64,000 nucleotides of DNA from Camillea tinctor (lineage: Eukaryota > Ascomycota > Sordariomycetes > Xylariales > Xylariaceae), in assembly GCA_022578605.1 (NCBI GenBank), contig MU394158.1:1-64000 (forward strand), given 5' to 3'. Made by a program: the position numbers and the translations under genes. A model generated the notes under the pieces. It had not been told where the DNA came from, made no database searches, and saw nothing but the letters and a program-made list of their open reading frames with translations. Of this stretch, positions 39,121-51,266 are shown piece after piece. The first letter of the stretch is position 1, and each line of letters begins with the position of its first letter.

Positions 39121-42100
39121 TCTCTCTCTTACATACACACGTACATAACTAACACACGGGATGCAGAAGTAGAAAGTCACGGAGCACCAGGCGAGCGGTG
39201 AAGATTCTTCCAAGGTTGTAGAACATATTACCATCTATATTGCAGGTGTCTGGGGGTCCACGACGTTCAGCACATTACCCCAGTACCCCAGCTTTCTTTT
39301 CTCATCTTTTCCTTCTCTCGCTTTGTTCTACTCCAACCCTCGCTTCGTTTCGTCCGATATCAGATCCTGTTCCCCCACCCCCCTTTTTCCCCGGACTGGG
39401 GGGTGGGTTCAGAAACCCCATGTGCGTGGTGGCTCTTTTGTCTGTATTGATGTATGTATATATGTATATGTATGTGATGGGTATCTTGGTGCACGCGTTC
39501 GTTTACCAACTTCGTAAATGCTTTCCAATCGGACCCCGATCCTGCATGTAGGTACAACCGAGTAAAAGCTTAAGATGTTGGGGAAAGGTGGCGTGTGTGG
39601 GCTTGAAGATGTGTGCATACCGAGCTTTTGAGACATCTCATCACACCCTCTTCCTGTTTTTCCACACAGAGCATATCATCAGCAGTTCTACATTACCAGA
39701 AAAAAAAAAGAATTCTCAGCAACAATTTTCTATTTTTTTTCTTTCTTTTTTAAAATTAGAAATTTCCTCTTCTGTCCCTCTCCCCTTACCCCCCAATACC
39801 GACCATCTTTCCCCCACATGTAGTATACTATCATCACGCGGCCCCCCTTCCAGCTCCGAAACATAGTTGGACAACTCAGCCTTTGACAACTGTCTCCCTG
39901 CAACCCTTCTCACCGATCTTTCGGGATGATGGGCTTTTTCGTAGGCTTTAATGGAACGCGGTCGCCGGTGTCTCAAGTGACCAGAGAGGGTCTAGCCCCC
40001 CGGCAAGATTGAGATCGAACTGCCGCGAACACTTGGCCGTAAATTGCTACCGAGCACCTGAGCACGTACATCAATCCTGATTAATGCCTTTTCACAGCGC
40101 ACGAGGGCAACAAGTACGAAAGGCAATTAATCTAACGCGGGATGTACTGCGAAAAAAAAAAGAAGTTTCGGTCTCGTCGAATATGGACTGAAGATCTGCT
40201 GACTGTCAGGTTGCAGGTTGCCGGTTGCCTCTTTCCATTCGCGGGGGAGGACAGGGCTGTGCCGGTTAGTTAGGGTCGACAAGGTCACATTCTGGGGACG
40301 GGTTGATCTCTGGGCCATCTGGACAAGTACATCTCGATGAGGTTCGTTACTGGATATCTTTACCCAATACAACAGTCAACTACGTAATATATTCCCTGGC
40401 AGGATACAGTTCGCGAATTGCGTAGATATCACTATTATATGACTCCGAACCTGTTTTCCTTGATGGTAGATTTCATAATAATGACGATGATTAGAGCGAC
40501 CTCTTTGTCCTCAATATGAATTAATATGTACGTGACGATAATAACCGTTAGATAATACATAGGGTCTCGGGTGTGGTGGTGGTGGTGGTCTCGGTGGTGG
40601 CGTACACCCAGCCTTGCGGCTCCATGGATTAGCCCTGGGAGGGAGATATAGCGACAGTTTCGCCAAGGTTCTCCTGATTCAACTAACTAGTCCTTCCACG
40701 TATCCTTCCCGGAAAGCTCTACTGGTATAGAGTATAGATAAGCTTGATACTATAGATAAATTAGCAACGGTATATGGTACTGGCTATACGAGTTCCGGGA
40801 TATGTAACTGTCCAATGGCAAATGTACCTATAAAGCCCGTCAACACTAAAAAGTGACAAAATGTTATTTTTACATAGGAAGTGAATCATGATGAATTCAC
40901 GTCGTCAGCATTGATGAGACTGATATGACACTGTCGCCTACCTTACCGTCACTTCCGATACGCACAGTGACTGATGAAGCGACACATGATAAGTCTTACT
41001 GTCAGGATAGAGACTGAGCTTAAACCGCTAGCGCCGGTAGCACCGAGTTTAGATGGTCATATTCTGACTGCTTACCGTGTGAAATATGATAGTATCTAGC
41101 CATCCAGTATGAGGCCATGTTGGGTATGATTTAGATAAAGTAGGGTCCCTTTGTCCGAGCACATGTAATATCCCGTTGGGGTAGGGGCGAAGGATCATGG
41201 TAAATGGCTTGATCATGTATGAGAAGATGCTCTAGCTAGGATGGCGCACCTTAGTTCTAACACATCACAATATTACTAGGTATTGTTCTAGCTGTCATGA
41301 AATGAGTTTCATAAGCTCCGGCAACCTTCGGGACACCGCCTTTAAGGGCCTTGATGTTAAGTGAGTGAGGTAGGTGAGGAAGATGGAACGAAGCAAGAGA
41401 TTACCAGTAGGTTCGTAATTCTCATTAGGAATGTCTTTCTTGAAGTCTTGATTCATGGCAGTTCCTTTGTACCTATTTTATATTAGGTCTTCGTTCCGTG
41501 TTACCTTTTCTTAGGAAACAATTTCTAGCCCGTGAACTTGATGGTTGATAATATATTAGGAACTAGAAACTATCCTCAGGTATGAGAGCTCGAGGATGAA
41601 TTTTAAAGTGACGTTCATGTATACATAAACTCTTATAACATATAGAATAGTTTATATGTGGCAATATCAGACGTTAGCTGTGCTAGGTTCCAGCCAGTAT
41701 ATACCATAGTATGCAGTCTAAGATAGAATGATGTATTGCGTCGGGTTGTAAGTCCTAATAGTGTCGTGCCTTCGACTCACTGGGGTTTCTTTATCCATTT
41801 TCCCATTGATAGATGATTAAATGCATGAGGTATTTCCCAAAAGGTCCAGAAACCCGAAAGAAAATGAGTATCTAGTGCCATGACTTTGAGTAGATATTAC
41901 TTCATATAGACCTGTGTGATAATATTCAGATGTTATGGGGATGATACATTGCCAAATAGGTAGCCATAGATACTGTATGAGCACACCATGAAACGACCCC
42001 CCTCCCGCTCATTATACTCGGAATGAAAGTGAAAGAGATGTATAATTACCTGAACCGTCTAAGAACAGGCGATGGAGACATTATAGAAGACCTATTGCTA

Positions 42101-42930
42101 GTTCAAGGTACGAACTCTTCTATCATGAGAGCTACTCATTCAAGACAGTACTAGACAAGATATGATCATGCCCCTAAAATTATTCTCATGGTACAAACGT
42201 CTATATAAGTTTATTATGTTCATGTAAACCATCTACTCTCAATTTGACCGTAAACTCTATTTAGCTTTACATTTAGGCTTAGATGTCTTTTCCTTAGACC
42301 CAAAAAATCGAAGGCTTCCTCGCGATTCTAGTCATACGATAATTAGATATATTGTATAATAAGATTAGGTAGATGTAGCAATTCTTGATTGATCTTTACT
42401 GGGTAGCGATATCCTAGCCAAGCTTCGATGTGAATACACCTCACGCTGCTTTGCATTTATCATAATTACCCCTCTAATATGAATGTTTTTCAGGCCCCAA
42501 GAAATGTATGGGAATTTGTGAGCAGTATATTATCGTGTAAATTAGAAAGCCCTAAGCTATAGTGAGGTACAACACGTAGTGTAAAAAAAGAGCCCCCTCT
42601 TGTTCCTTAGGCACACAAGTAAAGTCACTATCACTTGAAGGACTCATCCTCTCCAAAACCTGTGGTAAAATACCCATAGTACCTATGGCAAGCAAATAGG
42701 TATAATAAACCGCGGTAACGATATCTATGAAACAAACTCGAATCCCACTATGAGGTGTCGTTCATGATCCGTTCATAAAGGGTAAGAATTCATACAGATA
42801 ATATAAAATAACACGCAACCTCATACTCTTTCACTTCTTGCCAATGGGGTATCGCGGGTAGGGTATGGATAACTAGATGGTAAAGGATATGGGGTTACCA
42901 CTTCGGCTCGCCAATATCTCCTTTGGCAGT

Positions 42931-44554
42931 TCAGACGGCATTGCGGTCGGCAAATGGATTGTTCTCATCCTCCTCGACGATGTCATCGTCGTCGTCGTCT
43001 TCATCCTCATTACTTTGAACTGGAGGCGCTGTGCGTGAAGAAATTGACGGCTTAGATGCAGCCGAGGGCCGTGGAGGTGGCACGGGACGGTGAGGAAGGT
43101 TTGGGTTAATGTTCAGGTTAGCCATCTCCGGGACAGGGCTAGTCGGACTTGATGGATTCGACATTGCTTGTTTATGCTTCTCGGTGGCCACTTGTAGCAG
43201 TCAATACAATCTGTGAAGAAATCCATGGCGTGTATATACATGGAATAATGACTTACTTCTGTATAGATGGGCTTGCTCTGCCAAATCATCTTCAGAATCA
43301 CTATCCGCATCAATAGATCGATCGAGCTGCTCAAACATCATGAGGGCCATGACGAGTTCGTCGTTGGCATGGAGGAGACCACCAAGCCATTGCTCATCTT
43401 CGACGTGATGAATCTGGAACAGTTAGTTGCCCGCCGAGTTGAAGATAGATAGATTATGCTCGTACATAGCGAAGAACTTTCCGCCTTAGCTTCTTGCAGG
43501 CTTCAAACTGTTGTACAGCATTGGGGTTTTCCGAAATCCTTTCCTTCTCTCGGTTGATGCTCTGAAGCGCATTGGTTAGATTCGTAGAGGCAATAGATGA
43601 CTCGGCGACCACGACTTTCATGGCGTCCTTCTCGGCTTCCAGGTTGAATGGCTTGGATCTCTTTTTCTGCTTCTCTTTATCCTTCTTTTTCTTGTCCTTG
43701 TCCTTGGAGGAGCCGAAGAAAGAGCTGGAACCGGACCCCGAGGACGACTTGACATGACTGAACGATTGGACGGTTTGGGAGGGCTGAGGGTATGTGACAG
43801 GCTGCCGCGACGATGATGCTTGTGATGGAGGCGGCGAAGATGGAGTTTGTTCTGCTTCATCCTCGGAGTCACGAAAGGGGTCCTGCTCAGTCTCACGGAG
43901 GACTTTGGACTTCTCCTGGGTAACCACTTGCTTTCGGCGGGGGAGTTCCTTGTACAATACAGAAACGCGCTCGAGCCCTGGAGTATTCTTATACTCAGTT
44001 GCCCAGCTGCGGAATAACTCGGAGCATTTCTTCCTAACATCAGGGTCTGATAGGTTGGAGGTGCCGCAGACCCGGAGACGCTCAAGAAGGGGCTCATCGA
44101 TGAAGGTGCGCTGGAACCGTGGACCAGCATTTTGAATCAAGCCATCAAGGAGCACTAGAGCTCTCAGTTGGCGATGAACACTGCCATATTTCAACTTCTT
44201 CCTCAGCGCTCTCGCTGCTTCGGCTGGACCAGAGTCTTGCAGTTTGATGACCTCGACTAGGTCAGGAATCCCACTCAGGTCATCTTCCTCGTACTGCTCA
44301 CTGGTGAGGCGTTCAACTGTCACGGTGACAGCGGAGTACGGTTTCTTCTATAAAGTAGACACGAAGGGTAAGTTATTTTATGTTATGTTATGTGATGATA
44401 TGATATGATAGGATAGGATATGCCATGGCATGTTGAGGTCTTTTACGACCCGTCATAATATATAATTATGTAAGCTCAAGGCCTCTTGTACCTAGGCATA
44501 TGCCAAGGTTAGGTATTATCTGTAGGAGATATCTCAGCCTACCTGGGAGAACAT
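42931..44554 (-). CDS. LSB5-like VHS/GAT domain protein (actin/endocytosis)
   Basis: The gene has four exons: 44554-44543, 44347-43466, 43413-43257 and 43190-42931, giving 436 residues. The introns are 195, 52 and 66 bp, all GT-AG. The first coding exon is only 12 bases (MFSQ) and joins in frame to KKPYSAVTVTVERLTSEQYEEDD, the conserved start of fungal LSB5 homologues. Residues of about 10-150 form a VHS domain (for example ALRKKLKYGSVHRQLRAL and LIQNAGPRFQRTF). A Ser/Gln-rich linker and a Lys-rich stretch follow. A GAT-like helical region (about 240-350) spans the second and third introns (KKLRRKVLRYIHHVEDEQWL). An acidic Asp run precedes an NPF tripeptide (428-430), a ligand type for EH domains. 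Yeast Lsb5 binds the WASP homologue Las17 and links the actin cytoskeleton to endocytic traffic; the same role is inferred here. It is divergent from the unknown gene at 45.7 kb. Confidence 0.93.
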
Positions 44555-45737
44555 GTCGAAGGGCTCTGGTCTTCGTCAGCCGGAACAAACAAACTGTGAC
44601 GTCAGGCTGGCAAGCTGCCCTGGGTGATTAACTAGATGCCTAGTTAATTTATATATATATAGGTATTTAAAAAGAATATCTAAGAGTATTTCGATAGTGA
44701 AGTATTTTAAAGAAAAAAAGGAAGCAAAATGTGAGAGTGAGAGAGATAGAAAGAGAGAGTGTGTGTGTGAGAGTGAAAAGGTAGGACTAATCAAATATGA
44801 AAAGAGGCAGATTATGACGTGCCCAGCTGATAAGAAAGGGTAAAAAAAGAAGGATGGATCGCGGGGTTGTTGGTGGAGTCAAAATAAAAAAGAGAAGTTG
44901 ATGTGTTAGTCTCTCATTCAGTGACAAGTGTCCTAAAAGAAAATATGAGCTAGGTACTATCCAGCTATCTAACATACCTAGGTTAGGTTCATACGTTATG
45001 TAAGGTTAGACGGTAGCTATGCTGTGTACTAGGTTAACCTAGCAGGTTCAAAGTTGGTTGCGGTTAGAATGCAGAATCCAAATTTAGGATCGGGAGTTGG
45101 TGGGAAAGAAAAAAAGAAGCTTGGAAGCTTGTCAAGCCTGCAGGGGGAGGAGAAAGGCTGTAAGGACCTTGGGACTTACCTAACCTAGTACCCTAGCACT
45201 GCATACTATAGCGTAGATAGCTATCGGAAAGTGGGGTACGACACAAGGACCTGTCCTTGTAAATATCTATCTATCCGATGATTACGTTGCATTGCTTGCC
45301 TAAGGTTATATACGCTAACTGTATACTAAGTTATATGCATCTACGAAATCTACGAGTAACATTTGAATCTAGAGCGGTTGGGAAGTTAATTATTGACTTT
45401 GCTCTTTCCCTATGACTTACGTACCTATTAACCTAGCAGAGACCTCAATAAGGCAGATGAATAATCCATAGAGCAATGACTGCCAATCAAACTTATATAA
45501 GGTACACCTGGGCACTTTTCAAATGTTCAAGTTCTGACCTAGGTTAACCCCTCCCCAATATAATTAATATAATCTACTAACCTACATAGCATTGCCACTC
45601 CAAACCCTTATAGTCTCAAAAGGGTCAACAAAGCAACCATTATTCACCCAAGTCGCATAATATAGCTCGGATTCTGACACATTTTATTGAACAAGACCAA
45701 AACAGACAGCTTCCTACATATGCTTCCACCGACTACA
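44555..45737. promoter_or_regulatory. Divergent intergenic region, probable shared promoter
   Basis: This 1.2-kb stretch separates the LSB5-like gene (-) from the unknown gene (+) and should contain both promoters. It contains a GA/TG run (about 44732-44776), TACCTAGGTT at 44975-44984 and several GTACCTA/TAACCTAG words. No clear TATA box can be assigned to either gene. Confidence 0.5.
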
Positions 45738-46712
45738 ATGGACCGCAATCGATTTACCAACCATACCGTAGATTTAGTTGATGAATACCCACTTGATGAT
45801 TCAGAGGAAGAAGCCATGTGCCTCCTGAGGATCCCACAAAACCATGTCCATGATAAGCACATAAACTTGGCACCTTCAAATGTAAAAGAAGCATGGGAAG
45901 AAGCATGGGGTCAAGGGTCAGGATCGGCCGACGAGTACGATCTCACCCCACAGTTCTCGTCGGCCCTGCACTCTAGAAGCCACCATGCCAGTCTAGAACA
46001 GGAACGAGAACAGAGACAAGAACTACAGCAACAACAGCCGATAGCTACTGGAAATAGCGTATTAAGCGATGGTGAACAGGACCTACTAGACGAGAGTGTT
46101 GATTGGGAATCCATTGTCGCTGCGACGAGTGTACTACCCAATTCCCCACCCACTTCGTCTTCTCACGGGATAAGTGCTCCTCATCTAGCCATGCAAGCGA
46201 CACAACAAAACAGGAGAAATGTAAAATCACCTTTCGTACGGCCACCATTCCCCGAAAAGGTTCGTGACCGTTGTTTGGTGCCGGGTTTGTCGTCCCAGGA
46301 GATCTTGAGAACATGTTTTAGGACTGGTGTCATGATCAATCAGACCATAGCCTGCTCGAAACAGCAACAGAGCGTGGTGTTTGAGCTATTCGCTCGGGTA
46401 CTCTACTCAAACCGTGAGAAGCTGTCAAGAAAACAGCACTTCCAATTCGTTGATTTATTCAAAGATCAGCAACCTTTCCCATCAGCAGTCCTCGCAGACT
46501 GGAAGATTGGCAGCCAGCTAGATAGACAAAGCTCGGCTTTCTTGAGCAGCACGGTTGGCAAGGCCAGTCCGAAGTTATGCTGGTGCCTCTGTCGACCGAT
46601 CAAGGATCCGAAGGCTGCGATTGGCTGGACTTATATGGTTTTGACTATCAAAGAAACTAGCTGGGATCAGATTCAATGGTCGAAGAGAATTGTCTGTGGG
46701 GAGGAGAGATAG
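45738..46712 (+). CDS. Conserved-looking fungal protein of unknown function
   Basis: This is a single-exon gene of 324 residues. The ATG at 45738 is preferred because it has A at -3 and G at +4 (ACAATGG); an in-frame ATG at 45720 with a weaker context would add six residues. The N-terminal half is acidic and Gln-rich (a Glu/Gln-rich stretch near residue 90-105) and is probably disordered. The C-terminal half (about 160-320) looks folded. It includes FPEKVRDRCLVPGLSSQEIL, then LRTCFRTGVMINQ, an alpha/beta-like stretch with FVDLF, a Cys-containing strand (KLCWCLCRPIK) and a final DQIQWSKRIVCG. The pattern suggests a small beta-barrel such as an OB fold, but this is inference. I do not recognise a named family. 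No signal peptide or membrane segment is visible. It is divergent from the LSB5-like gene. Confidence 0.8.
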   Translation: MDRNRFTNHTVDLVDEYPLDDSEEEAMCLLRIPQNHVHDKHINLAPSNVKEAWEEAWGQGSGSADEYDLTPQFSSALHSRSHHASLEQEREQRQELQQQQPIATGNSVLSDGEQDLLDESVDWESIVAATSVLPNSPPTSSSHGISAPHLAMQATQQNRRNVKSPFVRPPFPEKVRDRCLVPGLSSQEILRTCFRTGVMINQTIACSKQQQSVVFELFARVLYSNREKLSRKQHFQFVDLFKDQQPFPSAVLADWKIGSQLDRQSSAFLSSTVGKASPKLCWCLCRPIKDPKAAIGWTYMVLTIKETSWDQIQWSKRIVCGEER

Positions 46713-47740
46713 AGATAGAGAAGCAATAAAGGCCGATTGATGATGATGATGATGATACATGTAATGCTAATTGCTGGGTAAAGTATAATAAAAAAACCAA
46801 TTTGAGCTATCTCATAGACCAAGTCGCATGGACATTGAAATATCAATATCTATCACATTCTACCTATTATTACCTTGGGTTAAGGGGGTACATGCAAACT
46901 TAAAGTACCTAGGTATCCACCCTGGTACCTATCAGACCTACCTACATATGTATTGAGGGTGCTGATGTCATGTATGTATCCGTCAATAGTTTGCTGGCCT
47001 GATTGGTCGATCACTTTACAAGCTACCAATCAGCACCAATTAGCACCAATTAGCACTAGCCAAACTATACTTAAGTACCACACTACACCCATAGGTACGG
47101 GTTAATTACATATAGCCAGTCACTACAAAACCAACTTGAAAGTAAAGGCTATCCCATATCACCAATTGATGCCTGATAAAATAGAAAGGAAAGAAAAACA
47201 CAGTCACGTGACCGCGTTTTTCTAAGTTGCCCGTCCCACCAGTAGTAGTCCAAAGCCGCGAGCAAGGAGGCCCGACATCTTCTTCATCAAACGTACACCT
47301 TTTTTTTTTTCTTCCTTTTACTTTTAGCTTTTACGCGTTTGCCATCTACGTAAATCAACAAATGCCTAAGTAGGTATTTAAATACGGTCACACGTCGAGA
47401 AGTGACTTGCCAATATTCCAATCTTTCTAGTGACTTAGCTACCTAGCCCTTTTTTATTATTCTTTTCTTATACATTCAGCCGCTATTCACTTCACTTAGC
47501 AGCCCCTCGAACCAAAGTGCTGTGTGCTGTGTGTAGTTGTGTGGATTCAAACTTCCATCAGATTCTAACCGCTAGCCTGGAGAGCAATTGAGTGAGTGAG
47601 AGAAAAAAAAAAGAAGATAGCATCATTTTTCTATCCTGTCCTTGCTCTGTTCCACACCACAGCCTGCATCTGCATCTTCCCCCGGGTCTCCGACAAGGTA
47701 ATCGGAGGTTTTGCTTACCCTGGCCCTAAGTCCCCGCCGT
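46713..47740. other. Intergenic region and 5' leader of the CCCH gene
   Basis: This holds the 3' end of the unknown gene (a GATGAT run at about 46740-46756) and the promoter and 5' leader of the zinc-finger gene. It contains a perfect TACCTAGGTA palindrome at 46906-46915 and three near-repeats of a CAATTAGCAC-like word around 47029-47060. The T-rich stretch at about 47301-47332 could be a core-promoter pyrimidine tract. Confidence 0.5.
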
Positions 47741-49783
47741 ATGCTCGCCCCCGGTGAGCACACCATGTCCACCATGTTAAACGGACAGGATCATGGCACC
47801 CTGTCGCCCGATGCGGCTGCTCGACTTAATCATTATTACCAGTTGGACACCGAAAGGCAGAACTTCATACAAGTAAGCTGCGCTTCCTCCCCCTGCGCCG
47901 ACCGCTCGCTGTTGACCTAGTCTCGGTAGACTATGCTCCAGAAAATCGATGCCGATGCCAAGAAGATAGCTGAGCTTGAGCTTGATCTAGAAGATCAAAA
48001 GAAGTCGAGAGCTCAATATCAATCTAAGTCTCTGTCTCTTGAGAATGATATGCAAAGATTGGGTCAGAAAGTTGTACGTTATGCCACGCCACGCCACTCT
48101 ACTCTATACTACGCTACGTCTCGTCTCGTCTCGTCTCATCTCGTCGCATCTCATCTCATCTCATCGCATCTCATCTCGTTCCGCTTATTTCCATTTTTGT
48201 TGCGTCGTCTTATCCAGCGCGTTCATGGCTAACTTGACCGAATTCCTTTAACAGAACAAGGACTCATTTGTAGTAGTACTAATTGACGGTGACGGAGCTA
48301 AATTTGCTGATTGTTACCTTCGGGAGCCTGTTACCGGTGCCGAAAAGGCGTCGCTGAAACTCAAACAAGCTATCCGAGACCACCTTAGAGATACAGGTCT
48401 CGCTCATGATGATATTCCTATCCTGGTTCGAGTCTATGCGAATCTCAATGACTTGGCCAAATCATTACGCTTGTCCCATGTCATCGATTATGAGGATGAA
48501 ATGCGCACATTTGCCGAACATTTCACCAATACTCGCGCCGATTTTGACTTCATCAATGTTGGAAAGGGGAAAGAGAATGCGGATTCTAAGATGAGACGTA
48601 TGTCTCCTACCCCTTCATGCTGCTGCTCTCCAGCCTTGCTAACCCCTCTCTAGGAATGCTTAGCCATTATCATAGAAATATTCAGTGCAAGAAGGTCTTT
48701 CTAGCCGGCTGCTGCCACGATAATGGTTATCTCCATGATCTCCGTGACTTTACAGGGCTTGGAGACAATAGGCTTGTGCTTATCGAGACAACACCAGCGG
48801 AGCCCGGCTTCAGGAAACTTGGTTTTCCTATTCTACGTTTTGATGATGTTTTTCGATCAGATCCTCTAAATAATGAGACTAAACGGGTTGCTCAAACAAT
48901 GCCCATTCGAAGCCGTTCATCTCCAGAACCTGCCCAGCCAACACCTGGACCGATTGCTCGCCCTACCCAGCCTATACAAAGACCACCGCCTGGTTTATCC
49001 CCCGTTATACAGGAGGATAGGTCATCATCAGCTCCAAAAGATCTTGGTTCAGTTTCACCAGCTCAGACTAATTCTTCTCTCGACCGCCAGTCTCCTCGCC
49101 AGACTCCATCCCAACCTCAGTCCCTAACTCAACCTCCTCAGCCCCAGCCTCAACCTCCTGCTCGCACTCCAAGTGTTATTAGCTCTGGCAACGGTGGCAC
49201 TTCAATCAGTTATGCTACGGCAGGCGGAGTTGCCGATCACCAAAATGTCACAGTCAAAGCACCTAAACCTAAGAAACAACCCAAGGTTATATTTTACAAT
49301 GAGGATAGCTACCGTATCGATGCTCCAACTCAGCATCCTCCAAGGACTCCCGCCCAGACGACGTACCAGTCCAAGTTCCAGGCCATCAAGCCCTCCGTAT
49401 TTTGCAATGACTTTTATCTTAAGGGGCGTTGCAAATGGGGTATCAGCTGCGACAAGACGCATGATGCAGAATTGACTGGCCCAGAACTTGCTATTCATCG
49501 TTATAAGGCTAGAACCAGTTTATGTCCACAAGGTCCTTACTGTGTCGATTATGACTGCTATCTCTCCCATCATTGTCCCCGAGTGCCTTGCACCCGCGGC
49601 GATGGTTGTCCGTTCTACTGTACGGATAAATGGGGTGATCTACACCTGACTAAAGACCAGCTCCATCCCGCGTATGTACTTGCTTTAACCATTCGCATAT
49701 TCCGTTAGTGAAGACGTTGTACTAACATGTTGTTCAATAGGACTAAATGGACTGAAGGTGTCGATCTACCAGAACATCTATAG
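47741..49783 (+). CDS. CCCH zinc-finger protein with NYN/PIN-like N-terminal region
   Basis: The gene has five exons: 47741-47872, 47930-48073, 48255-48597, 48654-49671 and 49741-49783, giving 559 residues. The introns of 57, 181, 56 and 69 bp are all GT-AG. The ATG at 47741 is the first in frame; 47765 (CACCATG) has a better context and would remove eight residues. Residues of about 45-92 form a coiled coil. Residues 93-245 resemble a NYN/PIN-like fold: strand FVVVLIDGDGAKF, then VRVYANLNDL, GKGKENADSKM and HDNGYLHDL, with acidic residues where such nucleases hold metal. A long Pro/Gln/Ser-rich linker follows. A classic C-x8-C-x5-C-x3-H finger lies at 457-477 (CNDFYLKGRCKWGISCDKTH), with a second Cys/His cluster at about 493-530. 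The architecture matches a fungal CCCH protein family whose N-terminal region is catalogued as a domain of unknown function. RNA binding is likely; nuclease activity is unproven. Confidence 0.9.
48074..48254 (+). repeat. TCTCG/ATCTC pentanucleotide run inside an intron
   Basis: The longest intron of the CCCH gene carries a stretch of TCTCG and ATCTC units (about 48115-48180). The intron's donor is GTACGT and its acceptor TAACAG; the repeats lie between them and probably explain its length compared with the other introns of this gene. Confidence 0.75.
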
Positions 49784-51266
49784 ATTTAGTTCTGTACTGA
49801 TGCTTGCGACAAGAGGCCTTCCGAAGCCTAAGCCTCATAAGCCAGTCCCGGTCATCAGTAACCTTCTATGCTAAACCTACTTAAATATTATTCTTTTTCT
49901 TTGAGCTCGTCGGGTGTCTCCCCCAGACCCCTCCTCCAGCTATCCCTTTCCTAAGCGGAAGGTATACACCACCTACCCGTAAAATAGCGATCTATTCAAA
50001 ACAAGAAAAGTAATCGTTTTTTGCAACTATTTTTATATAATTTATAAAAGTCGATGGACAGTCTGCCGCAGCACTCTGTTCCGTTCCAAGACGCAGGGGA
50101 AGGGGGGATCTTGGGGATCACAGCTTTTTTCCTTCTCATTTTTAATCCTTTTCTGGAAGGGGTTTTTACTATCACCTTAGTCAGGGGGGAGGGAAGGGGG
50201 GATGAATAAATGACTAACATATTGGGGGCATTGGATGCGAAGATCGCAAGCCACACCCGAATGTCAATAACCCCAATAGTAATAAAACGAAAATTAACAG
50301 AAAAAAAAAAGGGGGGGGGGTAAAAACGAAGAATTACGGGGGACTTCAAAACATTTGTGAAGTCTACGCCCTGTAATGGACAGAGAAGGAAGGTTGTACA
50401 ATTTACGCACACCGATAGAAGATGGAATTCACCGCCTCTCAACACATTTACAAGCACTCAGCTCACACATAGACATATTTTTTTCTTGTCACCTACCCAT
50501 TCTTCGAAAAATTTATATACATATACATATGTGTTATGCACCACCAAACCAATTAAAGGGGGAGAAATTTTGATAATAAAAAAAGTAGTGGAATGAGGGA
50601 GGGGGATGGGGATAAAGTGGTTTTCTTTCTTGTCAGAATACGTTCGTTTTAGGTTCTAGATATTATTTAATCCAGTCACTCGTTTCCTATTAATCCTAGA
50701 AGAACTGGTATCAGGTCTGCCCTTAAGCTCACTCTGCTTATTTTGTGAAAAAAAAAAAAAACCCTCACAACCGGCTCTTCACCTTGAGAAACGAACTCGG
50801 ATCGGAATTTTGATCGATATAAATTATAATCTACCTAGGTAATCTATTATTATTTCAGATTCATTCAAACCCACTCAATAGAGATAGATAGAAGGAGGTA
50901 GAGCCCAACGCCCTCCTTTACGCTGCTGAAATAGGTGATAAGGCGTATCTGTCAAGGTACAGGTTCAAGGCGTATCCGCAGCTACATGTATGAGGGACAG
51001 GTCCTCCCATCATCCAGAGTTAAGACGGTTCACCTAATCAAGCAAACCTCATAGTCTCATTTCCACATACGCATGCTCTGAGATAAATGAGAGTAACTAA
51101 CCTAACCTATAGTAATGTGTGCCCAACAACTAACCCAGGGATACCAAACCCAACGGGAAATTCACCCATGGAACCTCATACAAGTGTGTACCTACCTACG
51201 CATCAATGACCACCGCATACGTCTCGAGAAAACCCCCATCTGGTGTTCAAAACCACCCCCTGCTAC
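49784..51266. other. Convergent intergenic region
   Basis: This separates the 3' ends of the CCCH gene (+) and the K+ channel gene (-). It contains an A10G10 homopurine run at 50301-50320, a TACCTAGGTA palindrome at 50832-50841 and many AT-rich stretches suitable for 3' untranslated regions. A minus-strand open frame of 153 codons (49996-50457) is rich in Phe/Ile/Lys and lacks any supportable family, so it is not called. Confidence 0.5.

Larger units (their letters stand above)
34811..42930. other. 8-kb gene-free stretch, possibly with decayed coding scraps
   Basis: No intact gene is visible. Minus-strand open frames at 36247-36615, 36863-37147 and 37178-37426 have fairly balanced composition and lie one after another, and two more (39716-39976 and 40127-40372) look similar, but none matches a family I know. 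CA repeats lie at 38149-38176 and 39093-39120 and a GGT run at 40573-40589. The stretch from about 40400 to 42900 is AT-richer and contains nothing I can name; its end should include the 3' untranslated region of the LSB5-like gene. Confidence 0.45.

Noticed and set aside
43618..44130. Minus-strand 170-codon frame
   Set aside because: It is a shifted frame inside exon 2 of the LSB5-like gene, and its Arg/Ser/Pro-rich translation has no conserved motif.
49996..50457. Minus-strand 153-codon frame
   Set aside because: It is hydrophobic and low in complexity, crosses the A10G10 run and has no family similarity. It lies in a convergent 3' region.
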